A DNA stretch of 64,000 nucleotides from Lutibacter litoralis. GTDB taxonomy: Bacteria > Bacteroidota > Bacteroidia > Flavobacteriales > Flavobacteriaceae. The notes under the pieces were generated by a model that saw only the letters and a list, made by a program, of their open reading frames with translations, searched no databases and was not told the DNA's origin. Where the stretch lies: assembly GCF_014646675.1 (NCBI RefSeq), contig NZ_BMNS01000009.1, positions 39,566-103,565 of the forward strand. The letters run 5' to 3'. Positions 49,255 to 56,766 of this stretch are shown here, one piece after another (position 1 is the first letter of the stretch; each line of letters begins with the position of its first letter). The position numbers and the translations under genes were made by a program.

Positions 49255-50304
49255 CTAAAATTTAACTTGTAATTGCATTAATAGAGCATCATTATCTACA
49301 CTTAAACCAGTTTCTATTTTATTTTGGTAATTAACTTGGATTCTAGTGTTTTTATTTATAAAATAATTTGCACCAATAGTCATCATTTCTTGATAACCAA
49401 TTTTTTTAATATCTAAATCTTGATCAAAATATTCATATTTAAATACTGGTTGAAATTTTTCATTTAGATCATAAGTAGCCATAACGTAGGCACCAGCTCT
49501 TTTGTCTCCTAATTCTAAAGGAACTGAACCACAACCACCTTCAGCAGCTCTGTTATAGTCACCTTCATCATAAATGTATTCTCCTTGTAATTTAAATGCA
49601 TTGTACGATAAAACTACTTCGCCTCCTAAGGTTGTTCTATCTTTATCTTTAGTATTTGGATAACCATATCTAAAACTTCCACCAAGTGTCATAAAATCAA
49701 ATACTTTATAAGAAGCACGACCAATAATATCTTTTTTAGTATTATTATCTTTTAAACCTAAACCAGTACCATTCATTAAAGCTACAGAATAACGGAATTT
49801 TGTTTTGCTAGTTCCTCCTAACATCATTAAACCTAAATCTCTTTGAGGTGCCACTAATTGATCAGAAACAATAGATCTGTCGATTGTAGTTAAAGAATGA
49901 CAAGCTGTTGTAACTTCTAAACCAAAAGGTTGTTTAAAAGAACCAACAGAGAATTTTGTCCATTCATATTTGTCAAAAGTTACAAATGCATCCATTAAAT
50001 AAACATTACCATCAGATGCAATAAAATCACTTGTTTCTATCATTGCATAATAAGAAAAAGATCTGTTTACTCTACCTCGAACTCCAAAACGAGCTCTTTT
50101 AAATTTAAAAGTGTTGGTGCTTGGGTCTGTAAAATGTGTATCATATTCTGGTTGAAAATAACCAAAAAACGTAGAACTACTTGTTGAAGGAACTCCAGAA
50201 GAAGCACCTGTTGGAGCAGCGTCATCTTCGCACCCTTGGGCGAATGATGTGTTGAAATTTAGCGCAAACACTAAGGCAAATAGGAATATAATTTTAGTTC
50301 TCAT
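49255..50304 (-). CDS. Porin of the phosphate-selective O/P family
   Basis: A 349-residue outer-membrane barrel. The signal peptide ends near residue 22 (TSFAQ), and the mature chain begins QGCEDD. Repeated amphipathic strands and FFGYFQPEYDTHF, KFKRARFGVRGRVNRSF and SVGSFKQPFGLEV match the porin O/P family, which takes up anions such as phosphate. Its position in a rhodanese operon suggests that here the cargo is a sulfur oxyanion such as thiosulfate or tetrathionate. Three cysteines (at 25, near 132 and near 258) are unusual for a porin. It ends with the aromatic QLQVKF. Confidence 0.88.
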   Translation of the reverse strand: MRTKIIFLFALVFALNFNTSFAQGCEDDAAPTGASSGVPSTSSSTFFGYFQPEYDTHFTDPSTNTFKFKRARFGVRGRVNRSFSYYAMIETSDFIASDGNVYLMDAFVTFDKYEWTKFSVGSFKQPFGLEVTTACHSLTTIDRSIVSDQLVAPQRDLGLMMLGGTSKTKFRYSVALMNGTGLGLKDNNTKKDIIGRASYKVFDFMTLGGSFRYGYPNTKDKDRTTLGGEVVLSYNAFKLQGEYIYDEGDYNRAAEGGCGSVPLELGDKRAGAYVMATYDLNEKFQPVFKYEYFDQDLDIKKIGYQEMMTIGANYFINKNTRIQVNYQNKIETGLSVDNDALLMQLQVKF

Positions 50305-50320
50305 ATTAAAATTTTTTAAA

Positions 50321-50393
50321 AAGCCCTAAAAGGTAACTTATTGGCTGAAACACACTTTTATTAACTATAAATGGGTGTTAAATTTTAGGGCTT
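50321..50393 (-). terminator. Hairpin with T run between the rhodanese lipoprotein and porin genes
   Basis: AAGCCCTAAAA and TTTTAGGGCTT form an 11-bp stem around a loop of 51 nt, within which AACAC and GTGTT pair again. On the minus strand TTTTTAAAAAATTTT follows and the porin ATG is only 16 nt away. It may act as a partial terminator or attenuator before the porin. Confidence 0.55.
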
Positions 50394-50415
50394 ATAATTT
50401 ATTTATTGTTATTAA

Positions 50416-51417
50416 TTAGTTTACTAATGGTAAATTTTTTGGCTTACTATCTGCTCCCCATTGATTTGAAGCCCAAGCGGTATTAGTGTTGTATAAACCA
50501 TTCATTCCAAATGTCATACTATAAGCATCATAACCTAAAACATTTAAACAAGCGGTTACAACTGCTGAAGTTTGACCAGTATAACAATAAGTAACAACTT
50601 TTGCTCCTGGAGTTGGGTCTAGCCCTTTATAGCTATTATCTGCTAAGGTTAAAGGAAGAATTCTATAAGCTCCATCAATATGTCCAAAAGCTTGGTAATC
50701 TGCAGGGTTAAAATAGTTGTTGATAAAGTAATTATTAGGATTGTTTAATACATCAGTTCCACTTGCAGTTTTAAATCCAGCAGCAACAACTTTTTCAATT
50801 TGGTTTTTTAATATTGTTGAACCATCTGTTGATAAAGTTGAAATTACAGGATCTCCAAATACATTGTTTTGAGGGGCGCCTTCATGAGTCCAGTTTGCAT
50901 GTCCATCTGCTTCGTTTGTCCCAATTTTTCCATTCCATGCAGCTGCTGTAGCTTCGTTCCAACCAGACATACCCCATTTTAATGCTCTAGTATGAGAGTA
51001 TCCATACATACGTAATAATGCAGTTGCATAACAAGCTGTTTGTCCAGTATAGCAAACCATTAATATTGGTTTACTTGCTGCAGCCGCTTCAGTTAAAATA
51101 TTTGAAAAAGCTATGTTTTTGGCACCTTCTATATGTCCAGCAGCAAATGCTTCTGCATTTCTAATATCTAAAATAGTGTATTTTGCAATATAAGCAGGTA
51201 CATCAACTTCAGAAGCAGGAGGTCCTACAACAAATTTTTCACCATCTGTATTGGTAATTATTTTATTAATATCTAAATTGTTATTAATAACATAATCTTT
51301 CATTAAAGTAAAAGCTGGAGTTGCGTTTACTAAAGTATCGTCACCTTTATCACATGATGTTAAAAAAAGTGTAGGGATTAGGAATAAACCGATTAAAAAT
51401 ACTGATATTCTTTTCAT
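50416..51417 (-). CDS. Tandem rhodanese-domain lipoprotein
   Basis: A 333-residue exported lipoprotein: the lipobox LFLTSC places the lipid on Cys22. Two rhodanese domains follow. The first has ILDIRNAEAF near 82-91 and the active loop CYTGQTA with Cys122. The second has GHIDGAYRI near 245 and CYTGQTS with Cys278. Both catalytic cysteines are present, so it can carry persulfide. It faces the periplasm or the cell surface. An eight-unit CAAA repeat stands directly before its ATG. It lies downstream of a similar exported rhodanese and is probably co-transcribed with it. Confidence 0.88.
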   Translation of the reverse strand: MKRISVFLIGLFLIPTLFLTSCDKGDDTLVNATPAFTLMKDYVINNNLDINKIITNTDGEKFVVGPPASEVDVPAYIAKYTILDIRNAEAFAAGHIEGAKNIAFSNILTEAAAASKPILMVCYTGQTACYATALLRMYGYSHTRALKWGMSGWNEATAAAWNGKIGTNEADGHANWTHEGAPQNNVFGDPVISTLSTDGSTILKNQIEKVVAAGFKTASGTDVLNNPNNYFINNYFNPADYQAFGHIDGAYRILPLTLADNSYKGLDPTPGAKVVTYCYTGQTSAVVTACLNVLGYDAYSMTFGMNGLYNTNTAWASNQWGADSKPKNLPLVN

Positions 51418-51419
51418 GA

Positions 51420-51451
51420 TTTGTTTGTTTGTTTGTTTGTTTGTTTGTTTG
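51420..51451 (-). repeat. Tetranucleotide repeat (CAAA)8 before a rhodanese start codon
   Basis: On the plus strand TTTG is repeated eight times without error from 51420 to 51451. On the coding strand it is CAAA, ending 2 nt before the ATG at 51417. It covers the ribosome-binding region and could change expression by slippage. Confidence 0.9.
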
Positions 51452-51474
51452 TTTTTGTAAATATTTCTGTATTA

Positions 51475-52461
51475 TTATTCTGAAAGTGGATAATTTTGAA
51501 TTTCTTTATCTGAAAAACCATTCAAGTCTTTCTCTACTAAAGCTGAGTTCATATAACTATTTGAACCATAAGCTAAATTAGATACGTTATATCCTAAAAC
51601 ATGTAAATATGCAACTACATAAGCAGCAGATTGACCTGTAGAACAGTTAACTAATATGTTTTTGTCAGCTGGCAACGTGTAAAGGTTTTTAGTTGAAGCT
51701 AATGTTTTTGGTTGGTATTGAACCGCTCCTTTAATATGACCTAAGTTGTAATTTTCAGCATCTGTATAACTTGCAATAAAATAATCCGTAGGGTTTTCAA
51801 ATGCTACTTCAGCTTTTACAATAAATTCTTTATAAGGTTTAGCAAATGCAGCTTCTATACGTTCTTTTAATATTTCTTTCGCATCAGTTTTACCAGTTGA
51901 TAACTTAGGTGTTGCACCTTTCTGAGGCATTGAATTGGTTGTAGTTTCTACTTGGTCTGCAAAATTGTCTGTTGAATTTTTTACCCAGATATTTTGAGCA
52001 AGCTCACTATCCCAAGAACTCATTCCCCATTTTAAATTAAATACATTATTATATCCAGCAAGTCTTAATAAGCCAGCATAATAAGCGGCAGACTGACCAG
52101 AATAACATACGATTGTAATTTTCTCAAAAGATGTAGGATCAATTTCATCTTCAAAATAAGTTAATAATTCAGGGCCTTTTACATTTACTGAATTTTTGAT
52201 GTGTCCATAATCAAACCATCCTTCACTTCTAATATCTAAAACTAAATATTTGTCATTTTTAAGGTTATCTTTAATTTCTGAAGCCTGAATTATTGCAGGA
52301 GCTAATTCACTGTTAATAAAGTTTCCACTTGCTTCTAAATATTGAACCAATATTTCGAATTCAGATGGATCAGATTGAATTTTTTGTTCACCTTTTTTAA
52401 AGCTACTTAATACAGTTATAGCTATAAAAAACACTGTTAAATATGTTATTGTTTTTTTCAT
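51475..52461 (-). CDS. Exported tandem rhodanese-domain protein
   Basis: A 328-residue protein with an N-terminal hydrophobic signal or anchor (residues 3-20) and no lipobox Cys. Two rhodanese domains: VLDIRSEGWFDYGHI near 74 with loop CYSGQSA (Cys119), and YNLGHIKGAVQY near 238 with loop CSTGQSA (Cys273). Both catalytic cysteines are kept. A long linker joins the domains. It is the first gene of the operon with the rhodanese lipoprotein and porin. Its promoter has an FNR-like dyad, so it is likely induced by the neighbouring Crp/Fnr regulator. Confidence 0.88.
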   Translation of the reverse strand: MKKTITYLTVFFIAITVLSSFKKGEQKIQSDPSEFEILVQYLEASGNFINSELAPAIIQASEIKDNLKNDKYLVLDIRSEGWFDYGHIKNSVNVKGPELLTYFEDEIDPTSFEKITIVCYSGQSAAYYAGLLRLAGYNNVFNLKWGMSSWDSELAQNIWVKNSTDNFADQVETTTNSMPQKGATPKLSTGKTDAKEILKERIEAAFAKPYKEFIVKAEVAFENPTDYFIASYTDAENYNLGHIKGAVQYQPKTLASTKNLYTLPADKNILVNCSTGQSAAYVVAYLHVLGYNVSNLAYGSNSYMNSALVEKDLNGFSDKEIQNYPLSE

Positions 52462-52505
52462 TCTTTAAGATATTTTTATTTATTAATTTGTACTAATTGT
52501 TACAT

Positions 52506-52548
52506 CAAAATTACTTACGAAAATGTTTTGTTTTTATGACTTTTATCA
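52506..52548 (-). promoter_or_regulatory. Rhodanese operon promoter with Crp/Fnr-type dyad
   Basis: The minus strand has TAATTTTG (-7 box, 52513-52506). The dyad TGACTTTTATCA lies at 52537-52548, centred 33.0 bp upstream of the box centre, about -41 from the expected start. This is the class II activator position. No -33 TTG is present. Confidence 0.6.
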
Positions 52549-52760
52549 GTAAAGCCTTATATATAATTATTCTCTTTAGATACTTAAGTTACACATCTAA
52601 ATCGCTTAATTACAAGAAGTTATGTAGGTGTGATTGATTTTTTATTAGGGAGATTTTTTTATTGTTTAGTTTTGAATATTTATTGTTTTTTATACTAAGA
52701 TAAATAGCTTATTTTTATTTTTTCAAGGCTCTCTTTTTTGAATATAAAACACCAATAAAA

Positions 52761-52788
52761 AAAGCTGTTTTATTTCTAAAACAGCTTT
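52761..52788 (-). terminator. Terminator of the molybdoenzyme/sulfur operon
   Basis: A perfect 12-bp stem (AAAGCTGTTTTA with its complement) around a 4-nt loop, 12 nt behind the last rhodanese gene. A run of seven T follows on the minus strand. Confidence 0.85.
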
Positions 52789-52800
52789 AAATAATTAAAA

Positions 52801-53418
52801 CTAACAACCACCTTCAACAGGCATTTTCTTTTTCTTTTTTATGGGAATTACTTTTTTAGGAGGTGCTTTTACAATCGGCTTAGGTTTTGATTGCTTGGCC
52901 GCCTTTTTAATTGACTCATTTATAAACGCATTAATGTCTGCTTCAGATTTTTCTACATCAATATTTTCTGTAATTAATTTATTTTGATTGTAGCTATTAT
53001 TAATGGCAGCCATTTTTAAATTTTTAAAACCAAGTTGATAAAGTACCATAAAAGGTGCAACAATCTCATTGGGATTAGTACTATATAAAACCATTGTTTT
53101 ATTTTCTTCTTGAAATTTATTAAAAATTGAAGTATTTTCTTCATTTAAAATTTCAGGAGCATAAATATTAACAGCATTGTTTAAATGTCCTTTTTGAAAT
53201 TCGAATTCATTTCTTGTATCAATTAAAACGTACTCTTTATTTTCAATATCTTCTAATGAAATTAAAAAGTTATCTGTTGTAATATTTTCTAATGTAGTTT
53301 TTGAATTTATTGCATACATATGGGGTGGTCTTTTATAAGTTAAAAGTCCAATAAGTACAATCAAAATAAAAAGTACCGATGCAATTGATATTCGTTTTGT
53401 TTTTTCTAATTCTTTCAT
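52801..53418 (-). CDS. Membrane-anchored rhodanese-like protein, catalytic Cys replaced, Cys-terminated tail (A)
   Basis: A 205-residue protein. Residues 11-27 are a hydrophobic anchor, with the rest expected in the periplasm. The rhodanese fold is seen in LIDTRNEFEFQKGHLNNAVNI near 65-85. At the active-loop position it reads VLYSTNPNEI, with Ser113 where the persulfide Cys should be. The C-terminal 45 residues are Lys- and Pro-rich and end in KKVIPIKKKKKMPVEGGC; this final Cys205 is the only cysteine. The same tail ends the neighbouring gene. It is the last gene of the sulfur operon. A mobile sulfur-carrying arm is an attractive reading but untested. Confidence 0.8.
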   Translation of the reverse strand: MKELEKTKRISIASVLFILIVLIGLLTYKRPPHMYAINSKTTLENITTDNFLISLEDIENKEYVLIDTRNEFEFQKGHLNNAVNIYAPEILNEENTSIFNKFQEENKTMVLYSTNPNEIVAPFMVLYQLGFKNLKMAAINNSYNQNKLITENIDVEKSEADINAFINESIKKAAKQSKPKPIVKAPPKKVIPIKKKKKMPVEGGC

Positions 53419-53486
53419 CTGTCTATATTATTTTTTGTTAACAATTAACATCCTCCTTCAACAGGCATTTTCTTTTTCTTTTTTAT
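52811..53486. repeat. Direct repeat encoding the Cys-terminated tails
   Basis: A 32-bp perfect direct repeat, at 52811-52842 and 53455-53486, encodes most of the shared Lys-rich tail of the two adjacent rhodanese-like genes. Identity continues with scattered mismatches beyond it, although the rest of the two genes is clearly diverged. Confidence 0.85.
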
Positions 53487-54110
53487 TGGAATTACCTTTT
53501 TAGGAATTACTTTTTTTACAACAGGTTTTTTTACTTCTTTAATTTGTTCTGGATAAACTACACCAAAAAACATACTAGCCGATTTTCTGAATGTGTACAG
53601 GTCAAATTCTTGGGCAGGCATAGTTTCAGTTGGAATAGGCGGATTAATTATAGTTTTATACCAATTATTAATTCCTCCTTTTAAAACTTTAAGATTTTGG
53701 AAGCTTAATCTGTTGCCAAGAATCCAGGCTTGATCTGCGTAAAAATTATCGTTTGAAAAAAGAACTACATCATATTGGTTTTGATTTAAATACATTAGAG
53801 AGTCTTCATCCAATAAATTTTTTAAAGGAATGTTAATAGCATTTGGTAATGAGTATTTACTAAATTCATCTTCGCCTCTAACGTCAATCAATATAAAGGA
53901 AGGATCTTGACTTATTATTTTGTTAGCTAATGCGTCTGTTGAAATATACCGTTCTGGACTAACCGAATTACTTAATAACTCTTCAGGATTTATACCTTCG
54001 TGTTTTTCGTATTTAGGCAATAAAACGAGTCCACCTGCAAGTACTACAAATATTATGGCTAATATTGTGTACCTAAATGATAAAAATTTTGCTGTTTTTC
54101 TATTAACCAT
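53445..54110 (-). CDS. Membrane-anchored rhodanese-like protein, catalytic Cys replaced, Cys-terminated tail (B)
   Basis: The 221-residue companion of the next gene. One hydrophobic anchor (residues 14-31), a periplasmic rhodanese fold with ILIDVRGEDEF near 73-83, and Ser119 in VVLFSNDNF where the catalytic Cys should be. VLKGGINNWY near 143 fits the end of a rhodanese domain. The tail is Lys/Pro/Val-rich and ends in KKVIPIKKKKKMPVEGGC; Cys221 is the only cysteine. Sixteen nucleotides behind the YeeE-type gene, 26 before the companion gene. Both should be made together with the molybdoenzyme. Confidence 0.8.
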   Translation of the reverse strand: MVNRKTAKFLSFRYTILAIIFVVLAGGLVLLPKYEKHEGINPEELLSNSVSPERYISTDALANKIISQDPSFILIDVRGEDEFSKYSLPNAINIPLKNLLDEDSLMYLNQNQYDVVLFSNDNFYADQAWILGNRLSFQNLKVLKGGINNWYKTIINPPIPTETMPAQEFDLYTFRKSASMFFGVVYPEQIKEVKKPVVKKVIPKKVIPIKKKKKMPVEGGC

Positions 54111-54126
54111 TTTAGTTTTTTTTATC

Positions 54127-54717
54127 TTAATAAAATATTTTTTTAACTCTTTTTCTAATCATATCAGAAGCTGCGAAAGCTACAATTGCTATTATGGTAA
54201 ATATAAAAGCAAACCAATATCTATTTACACCTAAAGAATCCATTAAAGTAATATTACCTTCAAAATATCCATTATAAATTGGTTCAAAAAGGGTATATAA
54301 TTCAGAAAATATAAAGATTCCTGCCATAATACCTATTACATAAACTATGGCGTCAATTTTTCCAATTGCTACAGCACATAAACTTGTTCCTGGACAAAAA
54401 CCAGCAGCTACAAATCCTACACCCATAACAACACCACCAATAATAGCTCCCCATAAATATGTAGGATGAATGTACAGTTGCTCCATGTTTAAATAACCAA
54501 GGTAGTCCATGTATAAGATACCGATTAGTGCTACTAATGCGGCTGTAAAAAATACTTTTAATACCGCAAAATCATACCCATAAAATACACCTGCTAATTT
54601 TCTTGAGGAAGAAAAGCCAGATGCTTCTAAAATAAATCCGAAGAAAATTCCAATTAGTATTGCTATAATATTGTTCCACTCGTAAGGAATTACTCCATTA
54701 GGAATTAAAGGTCCCAT
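54127..54717 (-). CDS. YeeE/YedE-type sulfur transporter, half 1
   Basis: A 196-residue membrane protein with about five hydrophobic helices. The signature GVGFVAAGFCPGTSLCAVAIGKID near residue 100 holds two cysteines, as in the YeeE/YedE family. YeeE imports thiosulfate in Escherichia coli through conserved cysteines; there it is one chain of about 350 residues, whereas here it is split into two genes. The partner gene lies 20 nt upstream. Its place between a NrfD gene and rhodaneses fits transport of a sulfur compound or sulfane sulfur. Confidence 0.88.
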   Translation of the reverse strand: MGPLIPNGVIPYEWNNIIAILIGIFFGFILEASGFSSSRKLAGVFYGYDFAVLKVFFTAALVALIGILYMDYLGYLNMEQLYIHPTYLWGAIIGGVVMGVGFVAAGFCPGTSLCAVAIGKIDAIVYVIGIMAGIFIFSELYTLFEPIYNGYFEGNITLMDSLGVNRYWFAFIFTIIAIVAFAASDMIRKRVKKIFY

Positions 54718-54737
54718 ATATTTTTATTTTTTAATTA

Positions 54738-55268
54738 TTAAATCCAATTTTTTCTAAAGAAATAGGCTACTAAGAATCCTGTTCCAAAAATAGCCAACAT
54801 AGTTATAAAACCACCTGTTGATAATACGGCCATACCACTTAATGCAGCACCACTCGTACAACCACGTGCAATTTGTGCACCTATTCCAAATAAAACTCCA
54901 CCACCTAAGGCGAATACTAATCTTCTTTTACTTGTAATTTTTGGTGAGTGTTGCACTCTCCAACCAATTCTACCTGCCAATCCGCCAGATATAAATGCAC
55001 CAATTAAAACGCCAAGTGCTTCAAAAACCAACCAAGAATTTAAAGGTGATTTTTCTTCTTTTACAAATTTGCTGTAATAGGCATTATGCTCTGCATGGTT
55101 TGAAGCCAATGCATCAACAATTGTTACTACACCGCTTTTCATTGCACCACTAGCGCCTAAGCCTCTACCAGTCATATAAAAAGTAAAAAGTATTAATATT
55201 CCAAGTAGAAAACCTCCAAAGTAAGGATTCCAATATACATGTTTGTTTTTTTGATTGTCTATATTCAT
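54738..55268 (-). CDS. YeeE/YedE-type sulfur transporter, half 2
   Basis: The other half, 176 residues with about four hydrophobic helices. Near residue 135 it has GIGAQIARGCTSGAALSG, the conserved YeeE motif with its Cys. It has an N-terminal extension and a loop with KEEKSPLNSW. Together the two products correspond to one full YeeE, like the PmpA/PmpB pairs in other bacteria. Each half has its own start and a gap between, so this is a gene pair and not a frameshift. Confidence 0.88.
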   Translation of the reverse strand: MNIDNQKNKHVYWNPYFGGFLLGILILFTFYMTGRGLGASGAMKSGVVTIVDALASNHAEHNAYYSKFVKEEKSPLNSWLVFEALGVLIGAFISGGLAGRIGWRVQHSPKITSKRRLVFALGGGVLFGIGAQIARGCTSGAALSGMAVLSTGGFITMLAIFGTGFLVAYFFRKNWI

Positions 55269-55280
55269 AATTTACTTTTT

Positions 55281-56222
55281 TTAATAAAGGTATCTTGTAA
55301 TTTGTCCAGCTTCAACCATAACAAATCTAAAAACCAATCCGCCAATTAATACTAATAATGCTGGTATTGCTACAGGTATTTTATACCCAATAAGTTCCGT
55401 TAGTTCTAAAATAGCAGGAACAATAAGTCCTAAAATAATTACAAACCCAAAGAACATTAGCGTAAACTCACCACCAACTAATAATTGCATGGCTTCTAAT
55501 TGTACTTCGGATCCGGCATACATTCCCATAAGCATATGAACAATTAATCCTAATTCAATAACAATTAAAATTAAATCTATTTTGCCAAAAAGATGTTTTT
55601 CTTTAGCAGTTTTAGCTAGTAAAATAATTGTTGCAGCTCCTGTTGAAAGTCCAGATACTAAAAATAAAGGTCCTAAAATGGCATTGTTCCAAAGCGGTCT
55701 AGCATTAAAGGCAGATAATAAAATACCGGTATAAATTCCTAAAATAATTGACAATGGTATTAAAGCTAATGCCATATTTCTTCTGTTTTTTTGAAGAAAT
55801 TTCTCAAAGGTGTTTAAAAATTCAAACTTTAATTTCCATTTTGGAAATAATTCAGAATAATAGCTCATTACCCATAAAAATGAAATAGGAGTAATTATTA
55901 ATAATACCCAAGCTCCCCAACTCATTGGAGATTCTATTCTAATAGTTGTGTATAACCTCCAGAAATATAGTTTATGAGTTAAATCATAAAATAAAGCTAA
56001 TAAACCTAAAGTTAAAGCAATTGGAGATACAATTGATGCAAATTTCACCGATGCAGGATATTCTTTATCTTTCCCTAAAACAGTAATTAAACCTGCAAAA
56101 AACAGTAATCCAGCAGCTAAACCTCCCAAAAATAAATATACTGATATTGGCCAGTGCCATATTTCTAATGAAGGATCTATATTTGGAATATTTCTTCCAC
56201 TTGTAAATAATTCTTCTTGCAT
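55281..56222 (-). CDS. NrfD/PsrC-type membrane subunit
   Basis: A 313-residue protein with eight to nine hydrophobic helices. The N-terminus WHWPISVYLFLGGLAAGLLF near 22-41 is typical of NrfD/PsrC. PsrC binds menaquinone and anchors the catalytic subunits of polysulfide, thiosulfate or sulfite-type molybdoenzymes. It follows the ferredoxin gene by 10 nt and precedes the YeeE pair by 12 nt. Direction of electron flow is not visible in the sequence. Confidence 0.92.
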   Translation of the reverse strand: MQEELFTSGRNIPNIDPSLEIWHWPISVYLFLGGLAAGLLFFAGLITVLGKDKEYPASVKFASIVSPIALTLGLLALFYDLTHKLYFWRLYTTIRIESPMSWGAWVLLIITPISFLWVMSYYSELFPKWKLKFEFLNTFEKFLQKNRRNMALALIPLSIILGIYTGILLSAFNARPLWNNAILGPLFLVSGLSTGAATIILLAKTAKEKHLFGKIDLILIVIELGLIVHMLMGMYAGSEVQLEAMQLLVGGEFTLMFFGFVIILGLIVPAILELTELIGYKIPVAIPALLVLIGGLVFRFVMVEAGQITRYLY

Positions 56223-56232
56223 AATTTTTAAT

Positions 56233-56766
56233 TTATATTAAATAATAAACTTGAGGTTTAGTTCCAGCTTCAGGAGCCAGTGTTTTATGTTTTCTGTTTT
56301 TCAATAGTTGAGAAACTTCACTATTTGGATTGTCTAAATCGCCAAAATACATACACTTAGTAGGGCACACCGACACGCAAGCAGGAAGTTGTCCTTTTTC
56401 TAATCTATGGTGACAGAAAGTACATTTATCTACATAACCATCTGGATGTTGGAAACGTGCATCGTAAGGGCAAGATTCTATGCAAGCACCACATCCAATA
56501 CATTCATTACCAGTAACTAAAACAATTCCGTTATCTAATTGATGACTAGCGCCAGTTGGGCAACAACGTACACAGGGAGCATTATCACAGTGATTACAAC
56601 GTTCAGATTTTAATTCTAATTCTATATTTGGATACGCACCATTTACAGTTTCTGTAATCCAATCTCTACAATACCCAATAGGTACATCGTTTTCAGTTTG
56701 ACAAGCAACAACACAATCGCTACATCCAACACATTTTAAGGTGTCAATTACCATTGCATATCTCAT
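56233..56766 (-). CDS. Four-cluster [4Fe-4S] ferredoxin subunit (PsrB/PhsB-like)
   Basis: A 177-residue electron carrier between the molybdoenzyme and the NrfD subunit. Four cysteine groups are visible: CVGCSDCVVACQ near 12, CNHCDNAPCVRCCP near 57, CIGCGACIESCP near 89 and CTFCHHR ... CVSVCPTKC near 116-139. These bind four [4Fe-4S] clusters, as in DmsB, PsrB and NrfC. No signal peptide is present; export would rely on the Tat signal of the partner. The ATG overlaps the molybdoenzyme stop (ATGA). Confidence 0.95.
   Translation of the reverse strand: MRYAMVIDTLKCVGCSDCVVACQTENDVPIGYCRDWITETVNGAYPNIELELKSERCNHCDNAPCVRCCPTGASHQLDNGIVLVTGNECIGCGACIESCPYDARFQHPDGYVDKCTFCHHRLEKGQLPACVSVCPTKCMYFGDLDNPNSEVSQLLKNRKHKTLAPEAGTKPQVYYLI

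Larger units (their letters stand above)
52462..52800. other. Intergenic region with the rhodanese promoter and the sulfur operon terminator
   Basis: This 339-nt gap holds no gene. The part near 52500 has the promoter and regulator site of the rhodanese operon. The part near 52775 has the terminator of the molybdoenzyme operon. Nothing else recognised. Confidence 0.7.

Noticed and set aside
51420..51451. CRISPR-like repeat
   Set aside because: It is a simple four-base tandem repeat without spacers.
54127..55268. A frameshifted single yeeE gene
   Set aside because: Each half has its own start, a 20-nt gap separates them and each carries different conserved motifs; split pairs are known in this family.
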